Shown one piece after another: positions 15,201-25,716 of a stretch of DNA of 64,000 nucleotides; the first letter of the stretch is position 1; each line of letters begins with the position of its first letter. The notes beneath the pieces were generated by a model. That model saw only the letters and a list, made by a program, of their open reading frames with translations, ran no database searches and had not been told where the DNA came from. The position numbers and the translations under genes are program-made. Location of the stretch: positions 33,961,522 through 34,025,521 of the forward strand of contig JAHLJT010000631.1 in the NCBI GenBank assembly GCA_031308135.1. The letters run 5' to 3'. This DNA comes from Acheta domesticus (lineage: Eukaryota; Arthropoda; Insecta; Orthoptera; Gryllidae).

Positions 15201-18200
15201 AATGATTTATGGGCACTAATTTCAAATATATTTTTCAGTAAAGAGGGTTAAAAATACACAAGTAAATACTGTAGGTTTTACCGGGAGAGATGGCTCAGTG
15301 ATCAACTGATGTCACTGCAGTCCCTCTGACCAGGAGGTCAGCTTGTCAGCTAGGTCCAATTCAGTCGCTCTCTGGAGGAGAATTCTAGCGGCTGGCTGCT
15401 CTGATCGGTAGTTTTTCGTGGTTTCTCTGATCAACACCAGGCAAATGCCGGAGCAGTACCCGAACAAATGGGCCACAGACCGTGCACAATCTTTCCTTCC
15501 TCTTCCTTGTCCTATCCTCACCCTTCACACACAAGCACACTTACACTAACAGGCAGTACACTACCACACGCCAGGAGACCAGTCGGAGCTTAGAGCTTGT
15601 CCTGGCTGGGGTGGTTCCCCGCTGGTGTGAGATACCTGGTTGAGGGGAAATCATGCTAGTCAGTGGTAGATCAGCGCCGGTTCTCGCCATCCAGCAGGGA
15701 AAAGATCACCGCCATCTCCTGAGGAAAAAACACGCACTACACTAATGGGACTAATGACCTCTGTAGTTGACGCTCCTGAAATCATGAATCGATCAATCAA
15801 TCTATCTGTAGGTTTCATCATGAGTAATAGAATAGTAAGGTCTAACAGATTAATCCTTTCACATTGGCCTTCCCATTTGTTCCTGTCATCTGGATCTGTT
15901 TTCCCATTTGATTTCTTTTTCCATTTTTATTATGTAAGTGTTACATTTTTTCAAAATTCAAAATTGATGTGTACATTTTAATTTGAGAAATGAGGAATTA
16001 ATATTCCATAGCTTATATAAGAATTTACATGTTGTAAATCATATTATTGATTTTGATTTTTCTTTGTGTAAAGCAGAATTAATTTTGCAATTTTTAGGCT
16101 AAAAAGCCTGTGTGGCAAAGACAACAAAAAAAAGGTAAAAAGGCTGGAAAGAAAGGACCAAAGCATCAAAAACCAAACAGCAAAAATACTTCAACAAAGA
16201 AGACCGAAGAAAAACCTGTTACTTCACCTGTTGAGGTAATAATTTATTTTCTGACATGTGTAATTAAATGTTGTTTCTAAATTGTGAACTGTATAGTACA
16301 TGTCTTTTGTTTCCCCTGCAGTCTGAAGCCCCCAAGAAGGCTCCTGTGGACACAGGTGACGAGAGTGAACTTTCTGATGATGAGGCTGAGCACACAGATG
16401 ATGATGAAAGTCAGAATAGCCAGAGGGACAAAAAGGCAAGGGAATGAGTATGCTCAGTATTTGGCTTTCCCTTAAATAGTCTGCAATGAGTGTTTTTTTC
16501 TTTTCTGGTTGTGGATGCAGGGTTCAGCTGTAGAAGATGATGATACAGAGTGGGAGAAATTCCAGTCTCCTCTGTCAAAACGGGAGAAAGTTCTAGAAGG
16601 CCGGAGTAAAATGTCTCACAGTGTTCACTGTCCCCTTTTTCCAGAGGTATGTATTCTCTCTGTGTAGTGGCATTGGTTTGTATGATGGTTAATGTGTTTG
16701 ACTTTTGTGTGTTTCAGTTTGTTGGTTCAAACCCAATAGAAGTTGAAGAATTTTTGAGAGCTTAAAATCCACAATTTACTTTCCTTCCTTTAGACAGGAA
16801 ATAAAAGAGTCTATCCTGTTTTTCATTTGCACAGCTTGTAAAAGAACTTCAAGGGTTAAAGGCATTTTTGAGTAAACTTTGAATTCACCTTTCCTGTCCA
16901 AAGTAATACTTAGGTTCATGGCCAAATAGCATGGCAATAGGTGTGCTTCCTGTCATGTAGTACCTGATACAAAACAAGTGCAGCAAAAGTGTTACTTATT
17001 GGCCAACACAGAGGTCATCATATTTTGGAAATTGCTTAGAGACTAATCCTTGATGATGATCATCTCTTGATTCCAGTTATCTTGATATCACATTTTAAAA
17101 ATTGTTTTGAAATTTTTCAGTACAAGTCATTAATGTTTTTATATTGTAAAATTTAGTGTAGCAGAAACATCTAAATGAGTGATTTAAATATCAACAAACT
17201 AACCTTGGATGCTACAATGGTGGAAATAATGTGTATTCTTTGATAATAAGAGAATATTTATTGGTTTCTTTGATTTGTTGATGGTTTGATTCTTTGCTTT
17301 CTTTTCTATTCTTAAAATAATGAAACATTTTAAAAACTGTATTGACAATTCGAGGGTTTCTTGTTTTAGGAAGCCACTGCTTCTTGCTGCGAGTTAATGT
17401 TCATGTACGATTTGTTTCTTTTTACTTCCAAAATTTTAGATTTTTTTACATTCACAGGACAAACAAGAATATTGGTGGGTTTACATTAGTGATCGCAAGA
17501 GTCACACACTGTTGACACCACCCTATCATGTAACAGCATTGGTAGAAGAGGAAGAAATTCAGTTGAAATTCACTGCGCCACGTTGGCCTAATGTGTATAC
17601 ATTTACAGTGTGCTTAAGATCAGATTCTTACCTGGGTTTTGATCAAATGCATGATATTAAGGTAAGCATTTTTATTTTTTTTACACTTATACATTACACT
17701 TATTTCATTTTTTTACATATACATATATATACACACACACACACACGTATATTTGTACCTCCACAAATCTTTCATTTTGATTCTTTTGATAATGCCTTTA
17801 TTTTGATTCTTGGAAATTTCACTAAAATTGTTTTTAAGATGAAGGGAGTTGCAAATATTTAAAAAAGCATTTTAATTTGAAAGTACTCAATTTTTTATTT
17901 GTTCCTTTTTTAAAGAAATGCTTGTAATTTATTTTCCATTAATACAAATGTGTGGGGTTTCTTATTAGACCTGTATATTAATATTATTGTCAGTAACTTG
18001 GGAGATATTCTGTCAGTCAAGTGAATGTGATATTTCTACCCGAAAGAATCAGAAATTCATGGCGAATCTAGAAGTGAATAGAACATCATTATTTCTATAG
18101 CATGATAGAATAAAACCTGGAATCCAAATTTGTAAGAATAACAAAAGTTTTAGAATCTCTCTTACATTGTGTTCTGTACCTTAAATTTCCGTTTTCATTT

Positions 18201-19297
18201 CAATTTGTAGGGGGGTGCCTGTATGAGGACAATATCCACAAAGTTTTTTTTATTTTTATTCATACATTCTCAATTCAGCAGTGTTATTAATAAAATGATT
18301 ATATTAAACAATTATCAATATTTACCTACAGTTTTAGATATAAGAAACTATTTGGTAGACCAGAGAGTAGCAGACCCCTTTGTCCAAGGCTAACAACAGT
18401 TTTAAATCTATGGTTACATTTAGTATTATGCTCTTTCAGGGAACGCTTGATAAAAAATTAAATATTTTTCTTAGTGTTGTTTTAAGTTTCGTAATTGAGT
18501 TTTATATTGTTAATTGAAACAGTTTATAGTTTCATGTGTTTTGACATGTGAAATACAAATATTGTGTCAAAACTTATCGGTCAAAAGCCATTTTCGAGTA
18601 AATGCAATTACTCAAATTAAAACAACAAAAAACAAAACTACTCAAATTACAAATTACAACGAATGCGTTATGACATCAAGTGGTCCATGACACACTAATG
18701 TGCATTGCTACTCAGTGGTGTTGTGTTCATAAGGGCCTTCTCTCTTGCAATGTGATATTTGCCTCCGTTGTCGCTCTGGCATTCAAATCTTTATTATAAG
18801 TTTCCCTTACAGTACGAGAGTTTATTTCAAAGGGAATAGTACAATATTAGGAATGCCACTTCAGCTCATTTCTACTTTTACTTAAACAGAACTACAAAAC
18901 AGGAAGAACTTACCTAATCGTTTGGATTCTACATTAAAATCCTTAAAATCCACAGTCAATATCACTGTTCAAATACAGTCAATACCACTGGTATTCCTTC
19001 CAGACAGTAAAAGGATAAAAAGCATTTCTGAATTTTTTGCACTTGTGCTTTGTTTTGTGTTGAAGTGTGCTTCCATGAGTTTTTGTCAAATATGCAAAGA
19101 TTTGAGCAACGTGATGCTGTGTGGTATGATATTCCATGTGACATTCTCTGCAGCTGGATGTGAAGGAGGCTCCTGAAGTACCCACAGAACATCCACAGTG
19201 GGAGATGTTGGACGATGAGGAGGAGGAACAAGAAGGTCAAGGAAGTGACATTTCAGAGTTTACTACTGATGAAGATGTTGAAGACGATCGTGATTGA
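3077..19297 (+). CDS. SEC63: SEC63, ER translocation J-protein (16 exons)
   Basis: Sec63 is a multi-pass ER membrane protein. It works beside the Sec61 channel and recruits the luminal Hsp70 BiP through its J domain to drive protein import. The joined exons give 759 residues, essentially the length of vertebrate SEC63. Visible in order: an N-terminal motif (MGGQKFQYDESG) with TM1 at about residues 14-34; TM2 at about 79-95; a J domain at about 105-165 with the catalytic HPD at 133-135; TM3 at about 194-215; Sec63/Brl homology from about 220 to 500; a Lys-rich then acidic linker; a second Brl/FN3-like stretch (YWWVYISDRK, LRSDSYLGFDQ); and an acidic tail ending at TGA 19295-19297. Exons: 3077-3200, 3675-3777, 5630-5744, 5829-5934, 6101-6231, 6315-6407, 6738-6899, 6980-7208, 8594-8739, 9843-9990, 10070-10266, 16098-16235, 16322-16435, 16521-16646, 17458-17661, 19154-19297. 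All phases agree with no internal stop. The intron after 16435 has a GC donor. Confidence 0.97.
3675..3777 (+). CDS. SEC63: SEC63 exon 2: cytosolic/loop segment
   Basis: This Cys/Lys-rich loop (CQCDNCKKKK) precedes TM2. The acceptor is ACAG at 3671-3674 and the donor GTGAGT at 3778. An alternative GTGTGA donor two bases upstream would break the frame. Confidence 0.9.
4131..4414 (-). repeat. tRNA-derived SINE (family 1)
   Basis: Read on the minus strand, the unit starts near 4414 with an A-box-like TGGCTCAGTGG (4395-4405) and has a B-box-like GGATTGAATCCC (4351-4363). An unrelated body follows, ending near GGTGCTCC. This is the layout of a pol-III SINE. It sits in SEC63 intron 2, antisense to the gene. 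Confidence 0.7.
5630..5744 (+). CDS. SEC63: SEC63 exon 3: TM2 and start of J domain
   Basis: It encodes the TM2 core (GWAILALLAYKVSQ) and the J-domain opening (NFDPYEILHVPM). The donor is GTAAGT at 5745. It ends in phase 0. Confidence 0.96.
5829..5934 (+). CDS. SEC63: SEC63 exon 4: J-domain helix II and HPD
   Basis: It encodes IRKSYRKLSLILHPDK. The HPD tripeptide at residues 133-135 is what stimulates the Hsp70 ATPase. Acceptor TTTTCCAG, donor GTATTG. Confidence 0.97.
6101..6231 (+). CDS. SEC63: SEC63 exon 5: end of J domain
   Basis: It encodes AYQALTDDEARRNWEKYGNPDGP, the conserved J-domain helix III/IV region, then the segment running into TM3 (FGIALPSWI). It ends in phase 0 with donor GTACGA. 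Confidence 0.96.
6315..6407 (+). CDS. SEC63: SEC63 exon 6: TM3
   Basis: This is a hydrophobic helix (about residues 194-215) followed by the conserved WWYKSIRYSGDQ motif. The acceptor has a long T tract ending TTTAG. Donor GTAATT. Confidence 0.96.
6738..6899 (+). CDS. SEC63: SEC63 exon 7: start of Sec63/Brl domain
   Basis: It encodes 54 residues beginning VLLDTTQMYYYFFHK, the first helices of the Sec63 (Brl) domain. It is in phase 0 at both ends. Confidence 0.95.
6980..7208 (+). CDS. SEC63: SEC63 exon 8: Sec63/Brl domain
   Basis: It encodes the conserved SIKARALLHAHLHRI and KKCPYLIQEMVN helices of the Brl domain. The donor is GTAAGT at 7209. It ends in phase 1. Confidence 0.96.
8594..8739 (+). 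CDS. SEC63: SEC63 exon 9: Sec63/Brl domain
   Basis: It encodes the IETIENCMKL and YKSPLLQLPHV motifs characteristic of Sec63. The intron before it (7209-8593) is unremarkable AT-rich sequence. Confidence 0.96.
9843..9990 (+). CDS. SEC63: SEC63 exon 10: Sec63/Brl domain
   Basis: It encodes the helical stretch up to VMGKMPFIDFQVRSE. Acceptor TATAG at 9838-9842, donor GTTTGT at 9991. Confidence 0.94.
10070..10266 (+). CDS. SEC63: SEC63 exon 11: beta-rich segment and acidic linker
   Basis: It begins VIDDENPTVYTAGAIVTVTVTL, the FN3-like beta segment, then a Gly/Glu-rich linker (GVGGGGEEEVKKEEQ). A 5.8-kb intron with a SINE, a MITE and a DNA-transposon remnant follows. Confidence 0.95.
10865..11000. 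repeat. Short copy of the large fold-back repeat family (end region)
   Basis: It contains the family signature GAAAGTTATGTAATGCTG, then GCGATTTTTCAACAG and GAAAAAGTGGATAAAT. The same order is seen at about 31040-31100, 44190-44340, 56575-56690 and, inverted, 57715-57860. It lies inside SEC63 intron 11. Confidence 0.5.
11202..12402 (+). mobile_element. DNA-transposon remnant with CAGTAAAAT-type ends
   Basis: The right end reads CTGGTTTAGACAGATTTTACTG (12381-12402). Its inverse is seen at the left (CAGTAAAAT at 11202, then TCTAAACCAGAA), interrupted by a short insertion, and TA flanks both ends. Its 3' 270 bases match the inverted copy starting at 25717. No intact ORF remains. The ends and TA flanks look pogo/Tigger-like. 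The related copy's transposase tail looks more hAT-like, so the superfamily is unsettled. Confidence 0.55.
12640..12690 (+). repeat. End fragment of a GGTTTTACTGTA-type repeat
   Basis: The string CCCCTGAAAAGTGTAAAA.., ending in GGTTTTACTGTAAT, recurs in diverged form at about 14157-14210 and 37010-37060. This indicates one dispersed DNA-transposon family with that terminus. Confidence 0.45.
13362..13786. repeat. Palindromic MITE in SEC63 intron 11
   Basis: Arms of roughly 200 bp are inverted copies. The left end TTTAGGCCTGTGTCATATGAGC matches the inverse of the right end GCTCATGTGACACAGTTCTAAA. The inner parts AACAGCACACAAGCGCTCTTGG and CCAAGATTGATTGTGTGCTGTTT also pair. It is non-coding. 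The target-site duplication is unclear. Confidence 0.8.
15280..15800 (+). repeat. tRNA-derived SINE (family 2), SEC63 intron 11
   Basis: A-box-like GATGGCTCAGTG (15289-15300) and degenerate B-box GGTCCAATTCAG (15353-15364) head a roughly 500-bp unit. The unit ends in GGGACTAATGACCTC and an ATCA-type tail. A second copy lies inverted at 59826-60349, and the two agree across the body by eye (TCTGGAGGAGAATTCTA, GAGACC.GTCGG, GATACCTGGTTG). Confidence 0.8.
16098..16235 (+). CDS. SEC63: SEC63 exon 12: lysine-rich linker
   Basis: Its 46 residues are dominated by Lys and Gln (KKGKKAGKKGPKHQKP), matching the basic linker of animal SEC63. It is in phase 0 at both ends. Confidence 0.93.
16322..16435 (+). 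CDS. SEC63: SEC63 exon 13: acidic linker, GC donor
   Basis: Its 38 residues are Asp/Glu/Ser-rich (SDDEAEHTDDDESQ). The exon ends AAAAAG followed by GCAAGG, a GC-AG type donor. Reading on without splicing meets TGA after three codons. The only nearby GT (16448) lies beyond that stop, so the GC donor is required. Confidence 0.88.
16521..16646 (+). CDS. SEC63: SEC63 exon 14
   Basis: It encodes DDDTEWEKFQSPLSKREKVLE..HSVHCPLFPE, equivalent to the conserved stretch before the C-terminal Brl part. It is in phase 0 at both ends. Confidence 0.94.
17458..17661 (+). CDS. SEC63: SEC63 exon 15: C-terminal Brl/FN3-like part
   Basis: It encodes DKQEYWWVYISDRKSHTLL and VCLRSDSYLGFDQ, strong family signatures. 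The donor is GTAAGC at 17662. The intron after it starts near a (TA)/(AC) microsatellite at about 17720-17750. Confidence 0.97.
17720..17750. repeat. (TA)n(AC)n microsatellite
   Basis: This short TATATA then (AC)8-9 tract lies in SEC63 intron 15, 60 bases past the donor of exon 15. Confidence 0.9.
19154..19297 (+). CDS. SEC63: SEC63 exon 16: acidic tail and stop
   Basis: It encodes LDVKEAPEVPTEHPQWEML and then a Glu/Asp-rich tail ending DDRD-stop. The acidic C-terminus of SEC63 is the CK2-phosphorylated Sec62-binding region in other animals. Confidence 0.95.
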   Translation: MDVKEAPEVPTEHPQWEMLDDEEEEQEGQGSDISEFTTDEDVEDDRD

Positions 19298-19326
19298 TGT
19301 GTGAGGTAATATAGGAGTTGTTAGAA

Positions 19327-19371
19327 AATAAAAATTCACAGTACAGAGTGTATGTTATTTTTTTAAATAAA
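19327..19371 (+). other. Candidate SEC63 polyadenylation signals
   Basis: AATAAA occurs at 19327-19332 and again at 19366-19371, 30 and 69 bases after the stop. Several later AT-rich candidates exist, so the true 3' end is not certain. Confidence 0.35.
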
Positions 19372-22332
19372 TATTTGTAATATCTTTTGAAAAGAACTAA
19401 TTTTCTTCTTTTCAGAATTGTAATGTGTTATGTGTGATTGGCTCTGGAGAGAAGTTAGTTTACTGGCACTTAAGAAATTCCAACTTATTGATTGAATGAG
19501 TTACTGCTGATTGGGATTTGAGTGTGCTGTCTACATACAAAACCATTTATGGAAATATTGTATTTAATTTATTTCTTTGCTAATTAATGACATAAATGTA
19601 TAAATTGCATCTCCTGTGCAGGGAAATGTTTTAAGGGATAACAGCCATGAAAGGAAATTGAGGATTTTGAAAAGAGAGTTTCACTTGAACGGTTATGTTT
19701 AAAAATTTGTCTTTTTGTAGTTGTCATATTTCAGCAAATGGTGAATTTTACATGTTAAAATGTGCATGTAGTGGTTCTCAACCTATTTGTGACTTTCATT
19801 CCATCTTTATTACAAAGGCTCACACATTCTGTAAAACATTTGTCTCAAATATGCAAACCTGGGCTAGCCATTGGTATGTTTAGCTAGGAGCATTTGCTCT
19901 GTAGTTCACTAATTTATTCACATTTTAGAATGGTTTGTTTGTAATTTTTGTTATCAGGCTTTAGACATTTGAAAGTTTAGAGATTGTAGAATGTTCTAAA
20001 ATTCTCATTCAATTGAATGTATATAGAGACAATTTGAATGTATTAAAGAAAAACAGGAAACAAAACATCATCTACACTGAAGCAGGTCCTAATAATGTTA
20101 ACCAGCTTTCTGGTGGAGTTCAGCTGTAAAGTTCAAAGTTAAACATTATTTCACTAGAATTCTTGCCAGTTCCTTGGATTACATTTTGCAGATTAATTTG
20201 CAACTGTGGGTCAGGTCATCTGAATTCTGAGGGGGAGGGGAAAATTTAGATGTATCACCATAGTTTGAAGAACACGCTATGCATTTATTCTCAGTAAAGA
20301 TTGTTGCTCATAGTGTTTGTGAACAAATGGTAAAATTATCCCCAGGGGGACAATTAGAGAATAATAGAAGCTACATAAGCTTATCATTACAATTATTTGG
20401 TTTTTGGACCAGTTTTACCAAAATGTATATAAAAAATAATAATTTTATAGTAGATATTTCTTCTTTTTTTTTTTCTTTCTTCCCAGTATTTTAAACTTTG
20501 TTTTTAGGTTCATTGAAAAAGTTTATTGTTAAAATGTATTTTATCTCTGATGTGCTAATTTTTATTAGCGCCCTTGTATAAAAACTTTTATGAGCTTAAT
20601 CATCAAAAATGCTTTCAGAAATTCATTACAAATCTTCAGGGGGGTGGGGGCATTGTCTATACTAATTGAACAACTTTACTGTTGTAATGAAAGCATTTAA
20701 AATTTGGATTGTTCTAAATAATGTACTATACATAATTCATATCAAATAAAAATTACTTAATTGTAGATGAAGTAATACTGTATTACATAAAACTTGTTTC
20801 ATTATTGATTATGTATTAATATACTTGTATAATAAGAGGCATTTTAAATAGTACTTTCAGAAAACCTGCCAAGAGCTTGTTCTGTTCTGTACTAATTTCT
20901 CTTTAAGTGTTAGGGATTCGAATGAGAGATCAAATACTACAAACTCATCACTCAAAAATTTTTTCTCAGTTATGTTGTATTGCAGTGATGCTAATAAAAA
21001 TGTGATAATGTGATCTTTTCACGGAATTGGAACTGGCATTTCTCAGTTGTGTCATTTGGCTATGGTGTTGATGGACCTAGATGATACAACCAAATGCATC
21101 ATCTGGAACCATCAGCATTGACATAATCTAAACAATATGACTGAAATTGTTTTTTTGAAAATTAACTTTGAACTTTAGGTAATAATCTTAGGTGGTGTTT
21201 TAGTTCAGGAAATTATTTTACTTCCATAGTTCATTAGTAAAATTTTCATGAGGTTTATAGGATATCTGAAATAGCAAGAGACATTTTTTGGACAGATTTG
21301 AGGTATAGGTCTGTGTTTCTTCTTTTATTTCAAGACTACTGATGGTGAAGTGACTAAGAAATCATATTTCACCAATAATAATATTGCTGAATCTGGGATA
21401 GGGATAGTTCAGTGGTGGTGTACTTTTAAACCCACACATCAGATTAATTGAAGTTGTGTTGAAAATCATAGTTTCTATGATTCTCTCTCTATTGTTTCAT
21501 AAATGGAAGTGGTATTCAATGTTTAAAATCATCTATTCAGGTTGATAATCACTACAAACATTTGAAAATGAATCTACATGAACAATCCAATGAATTAGGC
21601 ATTTAATTATTTAATGTATTTTAATTAGTAAATGATTTTATATTGTATATTATGGTTATTCTCTCACTGGTAATTTACACTGTGTAGTTAAAAAATTTCC
21701 CAATATTTGGGAATAAAACTCTGCTACAGGATTTGCTGATTCCGATGTATTGTGTATCAGAAATTTTAGCTGCGACATGGAAATTTTTTTGTCTGGTACA
21801 GAAGCTTACTTTCCCTATTTTTGTATGTATTTATATCTACATTAATAGATGTTGTGAGGAAATATATGGGTATATTTTGTAGTCCATGCCTTTATTGCAT
21901 TTGTTTGGTTTTTTAAAATAATCCTTGGCTTAATTTAGAAGAAAATTGTACCTGCTCCTATTATACAGTTTCAACAATCATCCCTTGACGTTCTGTACCT
22001 TTATCCATTAACTGAAGTTCACAACCTAACGACAGATTTGTAAGATATTTTGTGAGATATACTTACTACATGAACAAGCATTAAATAGTGTCTTCAAATG
22101 CAAGTTCAACTGACATTTTGTTGTTCATCTGATTGGTTCATTAATTGGTTAATTGTTGTGTGACATCTTATTTTTTTCTTTAGTTATGTTAGGAATATTC
22201 CTCAGCTATGCTCCTGAACCTGAATGTTGGGACTTGCTAGATGTTTTGTGATTTTTTCTGCTTATATTTTGGACTATTTAAAAAAAAAATTGTACAGACA
22301 GAATTGAATTTCATATACCTTTGATTCTGCTA
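19372..22332. other. Non-coding AT-rich stretch after SEC63
   Basis: It probably includes the SEC63 3' UTR at its left. I see no supported ORF, RNA gene or clear repeat in it, only homopolymer-rich AT sequence. Confidence 0.6.
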
Positions 22333-22540
22333 AATAAGCTGATAAGTCATGGAAACTTCATTTTATTGGAGGGAAAAAAAAACTTTCAATTGAAGTAAAT
22401 GAGGGATTAATGATATTAAAACGAAATGATTTGTGTGTAGGTTTTGTTTGAATATCATTAATCCCTGATTAACAGCATCAGTTGTCAGTTATTTTTTGCT
22501 CTCCTGTATAATTAAGTTTTCATGACGTATCAGCTTATTC
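22333..22540. repeat. Fold-back MITE-like element
   Basis: AATAAGCTGATAAGTCATGG at the left pairs with CATGACGTATCAGCTTATT at the right. A near-perfect inner stem, GGGATTAATGATATT (22403-22417), pairs with AATATCATTAATCCC (22451-22465). Non-coding. Confidence 0.75.
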
Positions 22541-23167
22541 ACTAGGGTCAAAAATATGTACTAATATTTAGAGCTGTAAACTAGAGGGTTTTTGTTAGTA
22601 AAGCTTTCCTCCATGATGTGTGTAATGTTTACTTATAAGATCACAAGGGCCACAAGATTGAAAAACAGTGCAGTGCTTGTATGGTGAATCAATCACTTTT
22701 TCAATGTACCATATTTTCTTGAACATAAGTTCCATTTGTTCCAGAATCTAGTCACCAGAAAAAATTTAATACGTAACCTACTTCTAAATTATGTATGCAA
22801 AATACTCAAAACATTTAATTAATTTCTTTAACTCACCATTACTCGCACACATTTTTGTAACGGGATTACTCGCGTGTTAATTTTATCTTACAACTGTTTG
22901 TTGTATTTATTCTTTTATTATGAATCAAATTTTTATGTTACTATTCCCAGATATTTGTTATTGATTTCTATAACTTGTATAGATGAAATAATTCATAAAG
23001 ATGACATGCAGGCTCATAATTTTTGTTTATAATAATAAGCACTGGAATCAAAATCACAGTAATGAAGTGAGGTGTTACATAAAGCAAATTGATGTAAGAA
23101 AGGTAAATCATAGAATACAATGAATGCAATAAAGAATATATTTTTACCACATTGAAACATACAAGGA

Positions 23168-23742
23168 TGTGATGTCCCCTCCTGTGCCTCTCCGGAAGCT
23201 GATCGGTTATAGTCTTGATGAGCCTAACGTCTACGAGTTCGAATAATGTTTATTTACTGCATTATGTGATTACTAGAGAGTTATGGAGAAGAGACAGGGG
23301 AGGAGAGAGATGAGAACACTTTAGGAAGACGAGGCGGGGAGTCGATTACGACAACAGCGGCTTCTTACCACATCGTTCCACCATTCACCCATTACTCTCT
23401 CAGAAGAGGTGGCGGAGTAGGGTTCGTCGCTGATGTCATCTTCTTCTGCTCGGCTTCTCATGGTAGTGTAGTGTGAGCCTCCGGCGTGGCTCTTGCCAGA
23501 ACTACCTCTGACGTGGCTGTCGTCGGAACTGCCTTCGGCGCGGCTCCTGAGGGAACCGCCTCCTGGCGTGGCTGTCGTCTGAACTGCCTTCAACAGCTTG
23601 GGCTGTCCTTATATATTGTCATGGTAATTGCGGAAATCTTCTGGAAGTTTTTAGAAAGGAAGGCGGATCTCCAGAGAGGTGTCAACATGTTTTCCAATTC
23701 GTAGAGTGGAGATTTTTCTGTTCGTTAGAGCTCGGAGCCACA
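23168..23742 (+). repeat. Possible solo LTR-like segment with 27-bp tandem repeat
   Basis: This GC-rich island in AT-rich DNA starts TGTGATGTCCCC and ends ..GAGCCACA. It is followed by TGGCG, the first bases of a gypsy-type primer-binding site. Within it (23477-23590) about four 27-28-bp units of the form CTxxGxCGTGGCT..GGAACTGC occur in tandem. I see no flanking duplication, so the LTR reading is tentative. Confidence 0.3.
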
Positions 23743-25716
23743 TGGCGGTGAAACAGTTTATAATAATACAGAATATTGCCATAAATTTGACTTAATAAAT
23801 CAAATGTTAATGGTTGGCTCATCACAGGGACATTTATGAACTAAAATAAGCTTCCTCAGAAATAAACTCATTGCAAACAAAGACTTTCTTGTGGATTCTT
23901 TTCAGAGGGGTTGGAGCAAATATTACCACAATGCTGTGTGAACCTGGCTTGCCTCTTTGGACTAAAAGGGCATCATCTTTTCTCTTTTCAATGCTCCCCA
24001 TCATAACATCACTCTAAAAAGAAAACAAAGCTAAGTAACAAAAACTACAGCAAAGGGATGGCGGACGGTATTCTTCCTAAATCTATGAATCTTACTTTTG
24101 ATTTAAGGTATAAAAAAACACAATCATGGTGAGACACTAAGCTTTTCTCTTCATGCAAGCATTCAAGACAAAAAGACAAAAAACAGTGTATAACTGATAG
24201 AAGAGTGGATGTGATAATCATATTGAAATTTAAAGCGGTTGTTCATGCAGGAGAAAATATCTAACACGACACGCCCTGCTAATCAGCACCTTCTCATATT
24301 GTTTTTCTTTGCAGAACTGATAAGAACAATGAATGGATGCAGAGTTGAAGTGCAGGAAGGCATTGCTCAAGTGTTATCTCCGTGTTGAAAGATGTCAATG
24401 TTATTGAAACAAATCATAAATTGTCGGGTTTCTTCTGACAGCGCGAGTAACGGCAGGTTAAATACTACATGTTGACTTGCATTGGAAGACAATTCAATAA
24501 CAGAAATGCGCGTAATGGGGCAAAATAATAGTAAATTTTTATTTGGTTTAAAGATAGCTGAAATGTGAACTATATCTTCCTTGTAATAAATAAACTTGTT
24601 TTATATTCCTTGCAACTTCCATTATGCGTTGCAGTTTGTTTTATGCATCTGCAGTGTGTCCAAAGGAGGTGTAAATATTCTTTAGTTCTTCAATGTTCTG
24701 AGTTTATTTTGTAATCTTCCAAAACGCTTTCATGATCCTTCTGACATTTTATCATTGAAGTCTCAGGAATTTAGAATATAATTACATTGTAAAATGTTTG
24801 TAGTCATCTATTACTAATTTCCAATGCATGCTAAAATTGAAAGAAAACTATGCAACCTCTGGCAGCACAAGAGGTGGCTAAGATTTAGTCGTTAGATACC
24901 CAGGAACTTGGGAAAAATCAAAAAGCAATGAAACCATTTTCATTTTGATTTCATTGTGTTATTCCACGAATTATCTTACAGTTGACGTCATGCAACAGTG
25001 AAGCTCCAAGACAGAGCCCAGCAGCTCCCATTAAATATTTTCTATTTATTTATTGCAGTAAGGAACAGCAGCATTTTTAAAAGTATTTTTGGTAAATACT
25101 TTTGCATTATATATATCTCTTATACTATGTTATTGCAGTATTTTGAAGACTGTTTTTGTTAAATAATTTATTACAGTGTTAAAATAGTATTTTATTTGTT
25201 CTTGTGTAGCAGATGTGTTTGTTGGATAGATTTGTTCTTGAGTTCCTTTTTGAATAACCCATTTTGTGTGGTCGGGAATTTTGTTCAGCAAGCAGGACAC
25301 AGATAGTTGACTAAAATTGCTAAAAAGTTTGATTTTAAATGAAAGTAGTTTTTTAACAAAACTACTGATTGTTCATAGCTCTCACTAATAATTATTTTAT
25401 TTTTTAAGAGCATGTTCGTTGAAAAGATAAAGACGTATCAGTGACTAAATTTTAACAAGTAGTTAAAAATTTTCCACAGTTTTGGTGAGGGAAAAAAAAT
25501 ATTGCAAAGTTTACATTACAAGCAGATAACTAGTGGGACTAGAGAATGGCACAGACTTTCTGCACTAGCTTTCTATTCTCTTTAGACAAATTTACTGTAA
25601 ATCAAATTAAATGAATTATCCCATGGTTAAAGAGAATAGACGCCGTGGAGTATCTTAAGGCTAAGATAGGTAAGTGATTAGTGAAAAGTAGTTTGAAACA
25701 CCTTTCTTAAGCTGGT
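23743..25716. other. No gene seen
   Basis: AT-rich sequence with no supported ORF. A short piece at about 25525-25580 (ACTAGTGGGACTAGAGAATGG then CACAGACTTTCTGC) matches the interior of the large fold-back family found at 49260 and 56815. Confidence 0.6.
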
